Assembly: GCF_014269035.2 (NCBI RefSeq)
Contig: NZ_JABWRP020000016.1
Location: forward strand, 1 to 64,000
Length of the DNA stretch: 64,000 nucleotides
DNA from: Pseudomonas vlassakiae
GTDB lineage: Bacteria > Pseudomonadota > Gammaproteobacteria > Pseudomonadales > Pseudomonadaceae
Direction: 5' to 3'
Shown: positions 43,363-52,453 of the stretch, piece after piece
How the letters are laid out: each line of letters starts with the position of its first letter
How positions within the stretch are numbered: the stretch's first letter is position 1
Program-made: the position numbers and the translations under genes
Notes under the pieces: model-generated
What the model was told of the DNA's origin: nothing
Database searches by the model: none
The model's input: the letters and a program-made list of their open reading frames with translations, nothing else

Positions 43363-44805
43363 ATGACTCCACACCTGATGAAACTGCTGGGCCTGTCCGC
43401 CGCCCTCCTGGCCATCAGCCAGGGCGTGCGCGCCGACGAAGTGAAGGCCCCGACCTTCACCGCCGAGCCCTGCTGCCAGCTGTGCCCCGAGGCGCATGAC
43501 GCGAGCCGCTACACCACTCGCTACCAGCAGAACTTCACCACCCTGGTGCAGGCTCAGGGTGACTGGCTGTTCCGTACCCGCGAAGACCTGCGCACCGAGT
43601 TCAATACCACCCCGGCCGGCTACAAACGCCTGCAGCAGGTGCACGATGCGTTCAAGAAGCGCGGCGTGGAACTGGTCGTGGTCTACCAGCCAACCCGTGG
43701 CCTGGTGAACCGCAACATGCTCAATCCGGAAGAGAAAGCCGCCTTCGATTACCAGAAGGCACTGGGCAACTACCAGGCCATGCTCAAGCGCTTCGCCAGC
43801 ATGGGTTACAACGTCCCCGACCTGTCGCCGCTGACCAACGAGCAGCTGGCCGCCGCCGACCAGGGCAAGGACTTCTACTTCCGTGGTGACCAGCACTGGA
43901 CGCCTTACGGCGCCGAGCGCGCCGCGAAGATCGTGGCCGAAACCGTGCACAAGATGCCGGCCTTCGAAGGCATCCCGCGCAAGGAATTCGAAACTCACAA
44001 GTCCGGGCGCATGGGCAAGACCGGCACCCTGCACAACGTTGCCGGCCAGCTCTGCGGCACCAGCTACGCCGTGCAGTACATGGACCAGTTCACCACCGAG
44101 CCGAAAGGCTCGACCGGCGGCGGCGACGACCTGTTCGGTGACAGCGGCAACGCCCAGATCACCCTGGTCGGCACCAGCCACAGTGGCAAGAACTACAACT
44201 TCTCCGGTTTCCTGGAGCAGTACATCGGCGCCGACGTGCTCAACGTCGCCTTCCCCGGTGGCGGCCTGGAGGGCTCGATGATCCAGTACCTGGGCAGCGA
44301 AGAATTCCAGAAGAACCCACCGAAGATCCTCATCTGGGAATTCTCGCCCCTGTACCGCCTGGACCAGGAAACCATCTGGCGGCAGATCCTCGCCCTGCTC
44401 GACGACGGCTGCGACGATCGCCCAGCCCTGATGAGCGCCAGCGCCACCCTCAAGCCCGGCAAGAACGAGCTGATGGTCAATGGCAAGGGCGGCGTGATCA
44501 AGGACCTGATCAACCGCAACATGCAAATGGACGTCAAGTTCGAAGATCCGTCGGTCAAGGTGCTGCAGGCCACGCTCTGGTACCTCAATGGCCGTCACGA
44601 AGACATCAAGCTGGAAAAACCAGAGACCTCGGACACCGATGGCCGCTTCGTCTTCCAGATGCGCGAAGACGAAGACTGGGCCGGTCAGAGCTTGCTGGCC
44701 TTTGAAGTCCAGGGCCCGGAACAAGGCACGCAGAAAGTCGAAGCCAAGCTCTGCAAACGCAACAACTTTGCCGTGCCCGCGCAGACTGCGCAGGCTGGCC
44801 AGTGA
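43363..44805 (+). CDS. algX: Alginate O-acetyltransferase AlgX
   Basis: Periplasmic SGNH-like acetyltransferase (480 residues) that transfers acetyl groups to alginate. After a signal peptide, the catalytic Asp-His pair is in GDQHWTPYGAER and the Ser in GTSHSGKNYNFSGF; the C-terminal carbohydrate-binding module begins about residue 350. Conserved cysteines (CCQLC, QLCGT) probably form disulfides. It is the paralogue of AlgJ in this operon. Confidence 0.96.
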   Translation: MTPHLMKLLGLSAALLAISQGVRADEVKAPTFTAEPCCQLCPEAHDASRYTTRYQQNFTTLVQAQGDWLFRTREDLRTEFNTTPAGYKRLQQVHDAFKKRGVELVVVYQPTRGLVNRNMLNPEEKAAFDYQKALGNYQAMLKRFASMGYNVPDLSPLTNEQLAAADQGKDFYFRGDQHWTPYGAERAAKIVAETVHKMPAFEGIPRKEFETHKSGRMGKTGTLHNVAGQLCGTSYAVQYMDQFTTEPKGSTGGGDDLFGDSGNAQITLVGTSHSGKNYNFSGFLEQYIGADVLNVAFPGGGLEGSMIQYLGSEEFQKNPPKILIWEFSPLYRLDQETIWRQILALLDDGCDDRPALMSASATLKPGKNELMVNGKGGVIKDLINRNMQMDVKFEDPSVKVLQATLWYLNGRHEDIKLEKPETSDTDGRFVFQMREDEDWAGQSLLAFEVQGPEQGTQKVEAKLCKRNNFAVPAQTAQAGQ

Positions 44806-44812
44806 GGCGACC

Positions 44813-45916
44813 ATGACCATGTTCAAGCGAATTTTCAGCCCCGCCCTGCTTACCCTCGCCCTGTTTGGTAGCGCCGCACAGGCCGCGCTGGTGCCCCCGC
44901 AGGGTTACTACGAGGGCATCGAAAAGCTGAAGACCAGTGACGGCAACTTCCGCTGCGAACCAGCCCCCAAGCCGTATACCGGCGCGCTGCAGTTTCGCAG
45001 CAAGTACGAAGGCTCGGACAAGGCCCGGGCGACGCTCAACGTCGCCTCGGAAAAAGCCTTCCGCAAGTCCACCGAAGACATCACCACGCTCGAGAAGGGT
45101 GTGAGCAAGATGGTCGGCCAGTACATGCGCGACGGTCGCCCGGCGCAGCTCGACTGCACCCTGGCCTGGCTCGGTACCTGGGCACGCGCCGATGCGCTGC
45201 TGTCCACCGACTACAACCACACCGGCAAGTCCATGCGCAAATGGGCGCTGGGCAGCATGAGCGGTTCGTGGCTGCGCCTGAAGTTTTCCAACTCGCAGCC
45301 GCTGGCCGCGCACCAGGCCGAGGCCGAGCTGATCGAGAAGTGGTTCGCCCGCCTCGCCGAGCAGACCGTGCGCGACTGGAGCGACCTGCCGCTGGAGAAG
45401 ATCAACAACCACAGCTACTGGGCGGCCTGGTCGGTGATGGCCACCGCCGTCGCCACTGACCGCCGTGATTTGTTCGACTGGGCCGTGAAGGAATACAAGA
45501 TCGGCGCCAACCAGGTCGACGAACAGGGCTTCCTGCCCAACGAAGTCAAGCGCAAGCAGCGTGCCCTGGCCTATCACAACTATGCCCTGCCGCCGCTGGC
45601 GATGATTGCCAGCTTCGCCCAGGCCAACGGCGTGGACTTGCGCGCCGAGAACAACTTCGCCCTGCAACGCCTGGGCGAAGGCGTGCTGGCGGGTGCCCGC
45701 GATCCAAGTCACTTCAAGGAACGGGCCGGCGAGAAACAGGACCTGACCGACCTCAAGCTGGACAGCAAGTACTCCTGGCTCGAGCCCTGGTGCGCGCTGT
45801 ACCACTGCGTCGGCGACACCCTGCAGCGCAAGCAGCACATGCAGCCGTTCAACAGCTTCAGGCTTGGCGGCGACATGACCCGGGTCTACGACCCGAGCGC
45901 GGAATCGAAGAAATAA
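44813..45916 (+). CDS. algL: Periplasmic alginate lyase
   Basis: PL5-family alginate lyase of 367 residues, cleaving misdirected polymer in the periplasm by beta-elimination. Signal peptide (LLTLALFGSAAQAA), alpha/alpha-barrel sequence, and the catalytic segment INNHSYWAAW (Asn-His-Tyr). I take the ATG at 44813 (MTMFKRIF), 7 bp after algX; a long upstream frame overlaps algX and is not used. Confidence 0.97.
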   Translation: MTMFKRIFSPALLTLALFGSAAQAALVPPQGYYEGIEKLKTSDGNFRCEPAPKPYTGALQFRSKYEGSDKARATLNVASEKAFRKSTEDITTLEKGVSKMVGQYMRDGRPAQLDCTLAWLGTWARADALLSTDYNHTGKSMRKWALGSMSGSWLRLKFSNSQPLAAHQAEAELIEKWFARLAEQTVRDWSDLPLEKINNHSYWAAWSVMATAVATDRRDLFDWAVKEYKIGANQVDEQGFLPNEVKRKQRALAYHNYALPPLAMIASFAQANGVDLRAENNFALQRLGEGVLAGARDPSHFKERAGEKQDLTDLKLDSKYSWLEPWCALYHCVGDTLQRKQHMQPFNSFRLGGDMTRVYDPSAESKK

Positions 45917-45938
45917 CGCGCCCCCACGGGGGCTAGGT

Positions 45939-45961
45939 CCCCCCACCTTTTGCGTGGGGGG
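45939..45961 (+). promoter_or_regulatory. GC-rich hairpin between algL and algI
   Basis: 8-bp arms CCCCCCAC (45939-45946) and GTGGGGGG (45954-45961) with a 7-base loop, preceded by a smaller hairpin CCCCCACGGGGG at about 45921-45932. It sits in the largest gap inside the operon after algD-alg8. There is no U-tract, so it could attenuate or stabilise rather than end transcription. Confidence 0.6.
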
Positions 45962-46010
45962 TTTGGGGGGCGCTGTGCCCCGGATGCTGTGAACAAAAAG
46001 GAGAACCGGG

Positions 46011-47471
46011 ATGGTCTTCTCGTCCAACGTGTTCCTGTTCCTGTTCTTGCCGGTCTTCCTAGGCCTGTACTACTTGAGCGGGCAACGCTATCGCAACCTG
46101 CTGCTGCTGGTCGCCAGCTACATCTTCTATGCCTGGTGGCGGGTCGATTTCCTCGCCCTGTTCGCCGGCGTGACCCTGTGGAACTACTGGATCGGCCTGA
46201 AAGTCGGCGCCGCCGGCGTGCGCACCAAACCGGCCCAACGCTGGCTGCTGCTGGGGGTGGGCGTGGACCTGGCGATCCTCGGCTACTTCAAGTACGCCAA
46301 CTTCGGCGTCGAAAGCCTCAACGCGATCATCACCTCGTTCGGCCTCGAACCGTTCATCCTCACCCACGTGCTGCTGCCGATCGGTATCTCGTTCTATATC
46401 TTCGAGTCGATCAGCTACATCATCGACGTGTACCGCGGCGACACCCCGGCCACCCGCAACCTGATCGACTTCGCCGCGTTCGTGGCGATCTTCCCGCACC
46501 TGATCGCCGGCCCCGTGCTGCGCTTCAAGGACCTGGTCGACCAGTTCAACAACCGCACCCACACCCTGGACAAGTTCTCCGAAGGCTGCACCCGCTTCAT
46601 GCAGGGCTTCATCAAGAAGGTGTTCATTGCCGATACCCTGGCGGTGGTGGCCGACCATTGCTTCGCCCTGCAGAACCCGACCACTGGCGACGCCTGGCTC
46701 GGCGCTCTGGCCTACACCGCGCAGCTGTACTTCGACTTCAGCGGCTACAGCGACATGGCCATCGGCCTGGGGCTGATGATGGGCTTCCGCTTCATGGAGA
46801 ACTTCAAGCAGCCGTACATCAGCCAGTCGATCACCGAGTTCTGGCGGCGCTGGCACATCAGCCTGTCGACCTGGCTGCGCGACTACCTGTACATCACCCT
46901 GGGCGGTAACCGCAAAGGCACCTTCAACACCTACCGCAACCTGTTCCTGACCATGCTGCTGGGCGGCCTGTGGCACGGCGCAAACTTCACCTACATCATC
47001 TGGGGCGCCTGGCACGGCATGTGGCTGGCGATCGAGCGGGCGCTGGGCATCGACACCAACCCGCAACGCTTCAACCCGGTCAAATGGGCCTTCACCTTCC
47101 TGCTGGTAGTGGTCGGCTGGGTGATCTTCCGTGCCGAGAACCTGCACGTCGCCGCCCGCATGTACGGCGCCATGTTCAGCTTCGGTGACTGGCAGCTGTC
47201 GGAACTCAACCGCGCCCAGCTCACCGGCCTGCAGGTAGCTACCCTGGTGATCGCCTACCTCACCCTGGCGTTCTTCGGCCTGCGCGACTTCTACCGCAAC
47301 GCCACCCCGGCAGCAGCCGTGCGCACCCCGGCCCAGGTCAACGCCGACGGCTCGATCGGCCTGGACTGGACCCGGGTGATGTCCCGCGCCCTGATCCTGC
47401 TGCTGTTCGTGGCCTCGATCCTCAAGCTTTCGGCGCAGAGCTACTCGCCGTTCCTGTACTTCCAGTTCTGA
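46011..47471 (+). CDS. algI: Alginate acetylation membrane protein (MBOAT)
   Basis: Membrane-bound O-acyltransferase of 486 residues with many hydrophobic helices that passes acetyl groups across the inner membrane. FDFSGYSDMAIGLGLMMGF, FWRRWHISLSTWLRDYLYI and the conserved GLWHGANFTYIIWGAWHG (active His) are diagnostic MBOAT boxes. It supplies acetyl to AlgJ/AlgF/AlgX. Confidence 0.97.
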   Translation: MVFSSNVFLFLFLPVFLGLYYLSGQRYRNLLLLVASYIFYAWWRVDFLALFAGVTLWNYWIGLKVGAAGVRTKPAQRWLLLGVGVDLAILGYFKYANFGVESLNAIITSFGLEPFILTHVLLPIGISFYIFESISYIIDVYRGDTPATRNLIDFAAFVAIFPHLIAGPVLRFKDLVDQFNNRTHTLDKFSEGCTRFMQGFIKKVFIADTLAVVADHCFALQNPTTGDAWLGALAYTAQLYFDFSGYSDMAIGLGLMMGFRFMENFKQPYISQSITEFWRRWHISLSTWLRDYLYITLGGNRKGTFNTYRNLFLTMLLGGLWHGANFTYIIWGAWHGMWLAIERALGIDTNPQRFNPVKWAFTFLLVVVGWVIFRAENLHVAARMYGAMFSFGDWQLSELNRAQLTGLQVATLVIAYLTLAFFGLRDFYRNATPAAAVRTPAQVNADGSIGLDWTRVMSRALILLLFVASILKLSAQSYSPFLYFQF

Positions 47472-47481
47472 GGTGGATGAC

Positions 47482-48639
47482 ATGACCCGGACATTACGCA
47501 TCACCTATTCCCTGTCGTTCCTCGGCCTGCTGGTGGGCATGGGCGCCTGGTCCACCGGCGGCTTCGAAAGCTTCCACCGCACCGAGCAGATGACCCTGCT
47601 CAACGGCAAGCTGGCCAAGGCCGCCGAGACCCACTACGACGACCAGTTCCCGATCAAGCGCCTCGGTACCAACCTCTGGGCCGCGCTGGACTTCAAGCTG
47701 TTCAACGAAGGCCGCCCAGGCGTGGTGCTGGGCCGCGACCAGTGGCTGTTCAGCGACGAAGAGTTCAAGCCCAGCGCCGGTGCCGAGCAGCAGATGCAGG
47801 ACAACCTGGCACTGATCCGCGGGGTACGCGACACCTTGCAGAAGCATGGCAGCCAGCTGGTGCTGGCGATCATTCCGGCCAAGGCACGGGTGTATTCCGA
47901 GTACATCGGCAAGCAGCAACCGGCCAGCCTGCACGACGACCTGTACAACCGGTTCCATGCCCAGGCACGCCAGGCCAACGTGTTCGCCCCTGACCTGATG
48001 GCAGCCCTGGAGCAGGCCAAGGCCCGCGGTCAGGTATTCCTGCGTACCGACACCCACTGGACGCCGATGGGTGCCGAAGTGGCGGCGCAAGCGCTGGCCG
48101 AGGCCGTCAGCCGCCAGAGCCTGCTCAACGGCACCCCGCAGACCTTTATCACCGAAGCGGGCAGCACCGCCCCGTACAAGGGTGACCTGACCAACTTCCT
48201 GCCCCTGGACCCCCTGTTCAGCAACCTGCTGCCGACCCCGGACAACCTGCAGCAACGCACGACCCGCCCTGCCGAGGCCGCAGGCGAAGGCGGCGACGCG
48301 CTGTTCGCCGATAACCAGATCCCGGTCGCCCTGGTGGGTACCAGCTACAGCGCCAACCCGCACTGGAACTTCCTCGGCGCGCTGCAGCAGGCGCTGCACA
48401 GCGACGTCGCCAACTACGCCGAAGACGGGCACGGCCCGCTGCTGCCGATGCTCAAGTACCTGCAGAGCGATGCCTTCAAGAACGCCGCGCCACAAGTGGT
48501 GGTGTGGGAATTCCCCGAACGTTATCTGCCAATGACCAACGACCTCAGCAGCTTCGATCCGCAGTGGATCGCACAGCTGAAGAACTCACGTCAATCCGAA
48601 GAAAACCTGGCCTTGTCGTCCACCCGGACGAATCACTGA
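47482..48639 (+). CDS. algJ: Alginate O-acetylation protein AlgJ
   Basis: Periplasmic, N-terminally anchored SGNH-like acetyltransferase (385 residues). One hydrophobic anchor near the start, Asp-His in RTDTHWTPMGAEV and Ser in GTSYSANPHWNFL, parallel to AlgX. The ATG at 47482 (MTRTLRITYS) is preferred over the in-frame ATG-like start at 47473, which leaves only 1 bp from the algI stop. Confidence 0.95.
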   Translation: MTRTLRITYSLSFLGLLVGMGAWSTGGFESFHRTEQMTLLNGKLAKAAETHYDDQFPIKRLGTNLWAALDFKLFNEGRPGVVLGRDQWLFSDEEFKPSAGAEQQMQDNLALIRGVRDTLQKHGSQLVLAIIPAKARVYSEYIGKQQPASLHDDLYNRFHAQARQANVFAPDLMAALEQAKARGQVFLRTDTHWTPMGAEVAAQALAEAVSRQSLLNGTPQTFITEAGSTAPYKGDLTNFLPLDPLFSNLLPTPDNLQQRTTRPAEAAGEGGDALFADNQIPVALVGTSYSANPHWNFLGALQQALHSDVANYAEDGHGPLLPMLKYLQSDAFKNAAPQVVVWEFPERYLPMTNDLSSFDPQWIAQLKNSRQSEENLALSSTRTNH

Positions 48640-48659
48640 TCGATAGAGAGGAAATGCAC

Positions 48660-49307
48660 ATGACTACCAAGACTTCCATTGCCAAAGCCCTCACCCTCGC
48701 GGCCGGCCTTTCCCTTGCTTCCATGCAGGCCTTCGCCGGTGCCGACGCCGCGCTGTACGGCCCGAGCGCGCCGAAAGGCTCGACCTTCGTGCGCCTGTAC
48801 AACGCCACCAGCGCCCCGGCTGCGGCCAGCGTCGGCAACACCCAGATCAAGCAGGTCGGCGCCCAGGCCAGCAGCGACTTCAGCTTCCTGCCGGGGGGTG
48901 ACTACACCGCCCAGGTCGGCGGCAAGAGCGTGCCGGTGAAGCTGGCGGCAGACAAGTACTACACCCTGGTCAACAGCGCCAGCGGCACCCCACAGCTGAT
49001 CGAAGAACCACCGTTCAAGAACAAGCAGAAAGCCTTGGTTCGCGTGCAGAACCTCAGCGACCAGGCGGTGACCCTGAAGACCGCCGACGGCAAGACTGAA
49101 GTGGTGCCGTCGGTGGCCACCAAGGGCCGCGGCGAGCGTGAAATCAATCCGGTCAAGGTCAACCTGGCCTTGTTCGAAGGCAACAAGAAAGTCAGCGACC
49201 TGAAACCGGTCGCCCTGGAGCGTGGCGAAGCGGCCGTGCTGTACGTAACGGGTTCCGGCAGCAACTTGTCGCCGGTGTGGGTAACTCGCCCCGTGGCTAG
49301 CAACTGA
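48660..49307 (+). CDS. algF: Alginate O-acetylation adaptor AlgF
   Basis: Periplasmic protein of 215 residues needed for alginate acetylation, thought to link AlgJ and AlgX. Signal peptide ends AGLSLASMQAFAG; the mature part is two beta-rich domains. The ATG at 48660 follows AGAGG by about 10 bases; an in-frame ATG at 48654 lies too close to that site. Length matches P. aeruginosa AlgF. Confidence 0.95.
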   Translation: MTTKTSIAKALTLAAGLSLASMQAFAGADAALYGPSAPKGSTFVRLYNATSAPAAASVGNTQIKQVGAQASSDFSFLPGGDYTAQVGGKSVPVKLAADKYYTLVNSASGTPQLIEEPPFKNKQKALVRVQNLSDQAVTLKTADGKTEVVPSVATKGRGEREINPVKVNLALFEGNKKVSDLKPVALERGEAAVLYVTGSGSNLSPVWVTRPVASN

Positions 49308-49339
49308 TCCCCCTGCCTCATAACGACTATTGGAGAAAC

Positions 49340-50797
49340 ATGATGATCCCGGTAATTCTTTCTGGTGGTAGCGGTTCCCGTCTGTGGCCTCTGTCGCGCA
49401 AGCAGTTCCCCAAACAGTTCCTGGCACTGACCGGCGAACACACCCTGTTCCAGCAGACCATCGAACGCCTGCGCTTCGACGGCATGGACACCCCGATCGT
49501 GGTCTGCAACAAGGACCACAAGTTCATTGTCCAGGAGCAGCTGGCAGCCCTGAAACTGGAAACCCAGGGCATCCTGATGGAACCGTTCGGTCGCAACACG
49601 GCCCCGGCGGTGGCGATGACGGCCATGAAGCTGGTCAACGAAGGCCGTGACGACTTGATGCTGGTGCTGCCCGCCGACCACGTGATCGACGACCAGAAGG
49701 CCCTGCAACGCGCCCTGGCCCTGGCTACCGTGGCTGCCGAGCGCGGCGAGATGGTGCTGTTCGGCGTGCCGGCAACCAAGCCGGAGACCGGCTACGGTTA
49801 CATCCGTTCCAGCCAGGACGCGCTGCTGCCCGAGGGCGTGGCCCGGGTTGCCCAGTTCGTCGAGAAGCCCGACGAGAAGCGCGCCGCCGAGTTCGTCGCC
49901 GCCGGTGGCTACTTCTGGAACAGCGGCATGTTCCTGTTCCGCGCCAGCCGCTTCCTTGAAGAGCTGAAAAAGCACGACTCCGACATTTACGACACCTGCC
50001 TGCTGGCCCTTGAGCGCAGCCAGGAAGACGGCGATGTCTTGAGCATCGACGAAGCCACCTTCGCCTGCTGCCCGGACAACTCCATCGACTACGCGGTGAT
50101 GGAAAAGACCCAGCGTGCCTGCGTGGTGCCGATGTCGGCCGGCTGGAGCGATGTCGGCTGCTGGTCGTCGCTGTGGGAAGTGCACGACAAGGACGCCGAC
50201 GGCAACGTCACCAAGGGCGACGTGGTGGTGCAGGACAGCCGCAACTGCATGATCCACGGCAACGGCAAGCTGGTGTCGGTGATCGGCCTGGAGAACATCG
50301 TCGTGGTCGAGACCAAGGACGCGATGATGATTGCCCACAAGGACAAGGTCCAGGGCGTCAAGCAGATGGTCAAGACCCTCGACGAGCAAGGCCGCAGCGA
50401 AACCCAGAACCACCTGGAAGTGTATCGTCCGTGGGGCTCGTATGACTCGGTGGACATGGGCGGCCGCTTCCAGGTCAAGCACATCACCGTCAAGCCAGGC
50501 GCCAGCCTCTCGCTGCAGATGCACCACCACCGCGCCGAGCACTGGATCGTGGTGTCCGGCACTGCCGAGGTGACCTGTGACGAGAACGTGTTCCTGCTCA
50601 CCGAGAACCAGTCGACCTACATCCCGATCGCCTCGATCCACCGCCTGCGCAACCCCGGCAAGATCCCGCTGGAGATCATCGAGGTGCAGTCTGGCAGCTA
50701 CCTGGGCGAGGACGACATCGAGCGCTTCGAGGATGTCTATGGGCGGACTTCGACGCCGATCGAGCGTGGCGTTTCGGTGAAAACCATCGCGCAGTAA
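49340..50797 (+). CDS. algA: Phosphomannose isomerase / GDP-mannose pyrophosphorylase
   Basis: Bifunctional cytosolic enzyme of 485 residues for the first and third steps of GDP-mannose synthesis. The N-terminal pyrophosphorylase part has GGSGSRLWPLSRKQFPKQ and FVEKPDEKRA; the C-terminal cupin isomerase part has the metal-binding QMHHHRAEHWIVVSG. Two adjacent Met codons start the frame (49340 or 49343). Last gene of the alginate operon, closed by a terminator. Confidence 0.97.
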   Translation: MMIPVILSGGSGSRLWPLSRKQFPKQFLALTGEHTLFQQTIERLRFDGMDTPIVVCNKDHKFIVQEQLAALKLETQGILMEPFGRNTAPAVAMTAMKLVNEGRDDLMLVLPADHVIDDQKALQRALALATVAAERGEMVLFGVPATKPETGYGYIRSSQDALLPEGVARVAQFVEKPDEKRAAEFVAAGGYFWNSGMFLFRASRFLEELKKHDSDIYDTCLLALERSQEDGDVLSIDEATFACCPDNSIDYAVMEKTQRACVVPMSAGWSDVGCWSSLWEVHDKDADGNVTKGDVVVQDSRNCMIHGNGKLVSVIGLENIVVVETKDAMMIAHKDKVQGVKQMVKTLDEQGRSETQNHLEVYRPWGSYDSVDMGGRFQVKHITVKPGASLSLQMHHHRAEHWIVVSGTAEVTCDENVFLLTENQSTYIPIASIHRLRNPGKIPLEIIEVQSGSYLGEDDIERFEDVYGRTSTPIERGVSVKTIAQ

Positions 50798-50806
50798 GCA
50801 ACACTC

Positions 50807-50836
50807 AAGGGGCCGCCAAAGCGGCCCCTTCCTTTT
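50807..50836 (+). terminator. Rho-independent terminator of the alginate operon
   Basis: 10-bp stem AAGGGGCCGC/GCGGCCCCTT with loop CAAA, then CCTTTT, 9 bp after the algA stop. Confidence 0.9.
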
Positions 50837-50897
50837 GAGGCCAGGCCGTTTTGGCGCTACGATGGTCAGACCTGCGCAACCAAGGCCTGCCTGCCCC

Positions 50898-51362
50898 ATG
50901 ATCATCGGTGCCTTCCTCATCCTCACCTGGCTGGTGCTGTTGTTGCGCTACCCGGCCAAGGCCCTGCCGATTACCCTGGCCGCGATTTGTGGCCTTGGTC
51001 TGGTGGCATTGCTGGTCATCTGGCAGGACAACCGCGAAGCCTCGCAACTGGCACGCCTGGAATTGCGCCTGAGCTATGCCCCCGAACACTGCCCTGCCGA
51101 CCGTGCGCTGCAGGTGCGCATGAAGAACGGTAACGAAGTGCCATTGACCGAACTGCGCTGGCGCGTAGCGGCGTATGCACCGGGCGATACCGTGAACCTG
51201 GCGGAAAACACCTACAACGCACCGCGCTACCGTGGCCCGGGTGAGTTGCAGCCAGGCGCGGAGTGGGAGGATTGCCTGCCATTGCCACCCTTGCGCTCGG
51301 GATATCGCCCACAGACACTGGAATTCCGTGCCGAGCATCTGCAAGGTACATTTGCCAATTGA
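50898..51362 (+). CDS. Small membrane-anchored protein, conserved hypothetical
   Basis: A 154-residue protein. Two adjacent hydrophobic helices lie at about residues 2-14 and 20-42 (IIGAFLILTWLVLLL and ITLAAICGLGLVALLVIW), followed by a soluble domain of about 110 residues with two cysteines (HCPAD, EDCLP). The soluble part may face the periplasm. No function can be assigned. The ATG at 50898 is used because it puts the first helix at the N-terminus. Confidence 0.72.
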   Translation: MIIGAFLILTWLVLLLRYPAKALPITLAAICGLGLVALLVIWQDNREASQLARLELRLSYAPEHCPADRALQVRMKNGNEVPLTELRWRVAAYAPGDTVNLAENTYNAPRYRGPGELQPGAEWEDCLPLPPLRSGYRPQTLEFRAEHLQGTFAN

Positions 51363-51365
51363 TTT

Positions 51366-51477
51366 AAGGCCTGTACCGGCCTCTTCGCAGGCAAACCCGT
51401 TCGCACCGATACAGCGTTGCCCTCTGGCTCGGCGCGGTCCCTGTGGGAGCGGGTTTACCCGCGAAGAAGCCGGCACA
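51366..51477. repeat. Imperfect inverted pair of REP elements
   Basis: Two REP-type palindromes in opposite orientation: a left copy with several changes (CCTCTTCGCAGGCAAACCCG) and a good right copy (GGAGCGGGTTTACCCGCGAA), spanning the gap before the SDR gene. Confidence 0.75.
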
Positions 51478-51514
51478 AGTCCCTACAAATCCACCTGCTA
51501 ACAGGCCTCAACCC

Positions 51515-52327
51515 ATGCCCACCGTCCTGATCACTGGTTGTTCCAGCGGCATCGGCCGCGCCCTGGCCGACGCCTTCCGCGATGCCGGCTACCAAGTCTG
51601 GGCTACCGCCCGCAAGCCTGAGGATGTCGAGCGACTGAACGCCGCTGGCTTCAGCGCCCGGCAACTGGACGTGAACGACAGCGAGGCGCTGGCCTGCCTG
51701 GCCGAGGAACTGCAAACCCTCGACATCCTGATCAACAACGCCGGCTACGGTGCCATGGGGCCGCTGCTCGACGGCGGCGTCGATGCCCTGCGCCAGCAGT
51801 TCGAGACCAATGTCTTCGCCGTTGTCGGGGTGACCCGCGCACTGTTCCCGTTGCTGCGCCGTGCACGCGGGCTGGTGGTGAATATCGGCAGCGTCTCGGG
51901 GGTGCTGGTAACGCCGTTCGCCGGCGCCTACTGCGCGTCCAAGGCCGCCGTGCACGCCCTGAGCGACGCGCTGCGTCTGGAGCTGGCGCCGTTTGGCATT
52001 CAGGTGATGGAGGTACAGCCGGGGGCGATTGCCTCGCAGTTCGCCAGCAATGCCCAGCGCCAGGCCGATCAGGTGCTGGCGGCGGATTCGCCGTGGTGGC
52101 CGCTGCGCGAGCATGTGCAGGCGCGGGCGCGGGCATCGCAGGACAAGCCGACGTCGGCGGCGGAATTTGCCCAGGGGGTGGTGGCGGCAGTTGGCAAGTC
52201 GCCGGTGCCGGGTGTGGTGCGGTTGGGCAATGGCAGCACGGCGCTGCCACTGATGGCCCGCGTGCTGCCGCGGCGGTTGCTGGACTGGGCCCTGCGCAAG
52301 CGCTTCGGATTACTCCGCCCACTCTAA
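51515..52327 (+). CDS. Short-chain dehydrogenase/reductase
   Basis: Classical SDR oxidoreductase of 270 residues. The cofactor motif is TGCSSGIGRALADAF, NNAGYG follows, and the catalytic Ser and Tyr-x-x-x-Lys are in NIGSVSG and YCASKAA (Tyr replaces nothing; the YxxxK reads YCASK). Substrate unknown. The ATG at 51515 gives MPTVLITGCSSG; the open frame upstream runs through the REP repeat and is not used. Confidence 0.88.
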   Translation: MPTVLITGCSSGIGRALADAFRDAGYQVWATARKPEDVERLNAAGFSARQLDVNDSEALACLAEELQTLDILINNAGYGAMGPLLDGGVDALRQQFETNVFAVVGVTRALFPLLRRARGLVVNIGSVSGVLVTPFAGAYCASKAAVHALSDALRLELAPFGIQVMEVQPGAIASQFASNAQRQADQVLAADSPWWPLREHVQARARASQDKPTSAAEFAQGVVAAVGKSPVPGVVRLGNGSTALPLMARVLPRRLLDWALRKRFGLLRPL

Positions 52328-52338
52328 ACACCCCATTG

Positions 52339-52443
52339 CCTGTACTGGCCCTTCGCGGCTAAAGCCGCTCCTACAGGGACGGCGCCGCACTCGGGCTCGG
52401 TGCTATCCCTGTAGCGGCTTTAGCCGCGAAGGGCCAGTACAGG
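52339..52443. repeat. Long inverted REP pair (BIME-like)
   Basis: Arms starting CCTGTACTGGCC (52339-52350) and ending GGCCAGTACAGG (52432-52443), each with the REP core CTTCGCGGCTAAAGCCGC, are almost perfectly complementary over about 38 bp. It lies between convergent SDR genes and could form a large cruciform or act as a terminator. Confidence 0.85.
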
Positions 52444-52453
52444 CTGCAGAGAA

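Noticed and set aside
51366..52443. Repeated palindromes considered as a CRISPR array
   Set aside because: The units are inverted pairs of REP elements separated by a gene, not evenly spaced direct repeats with unique spacers.
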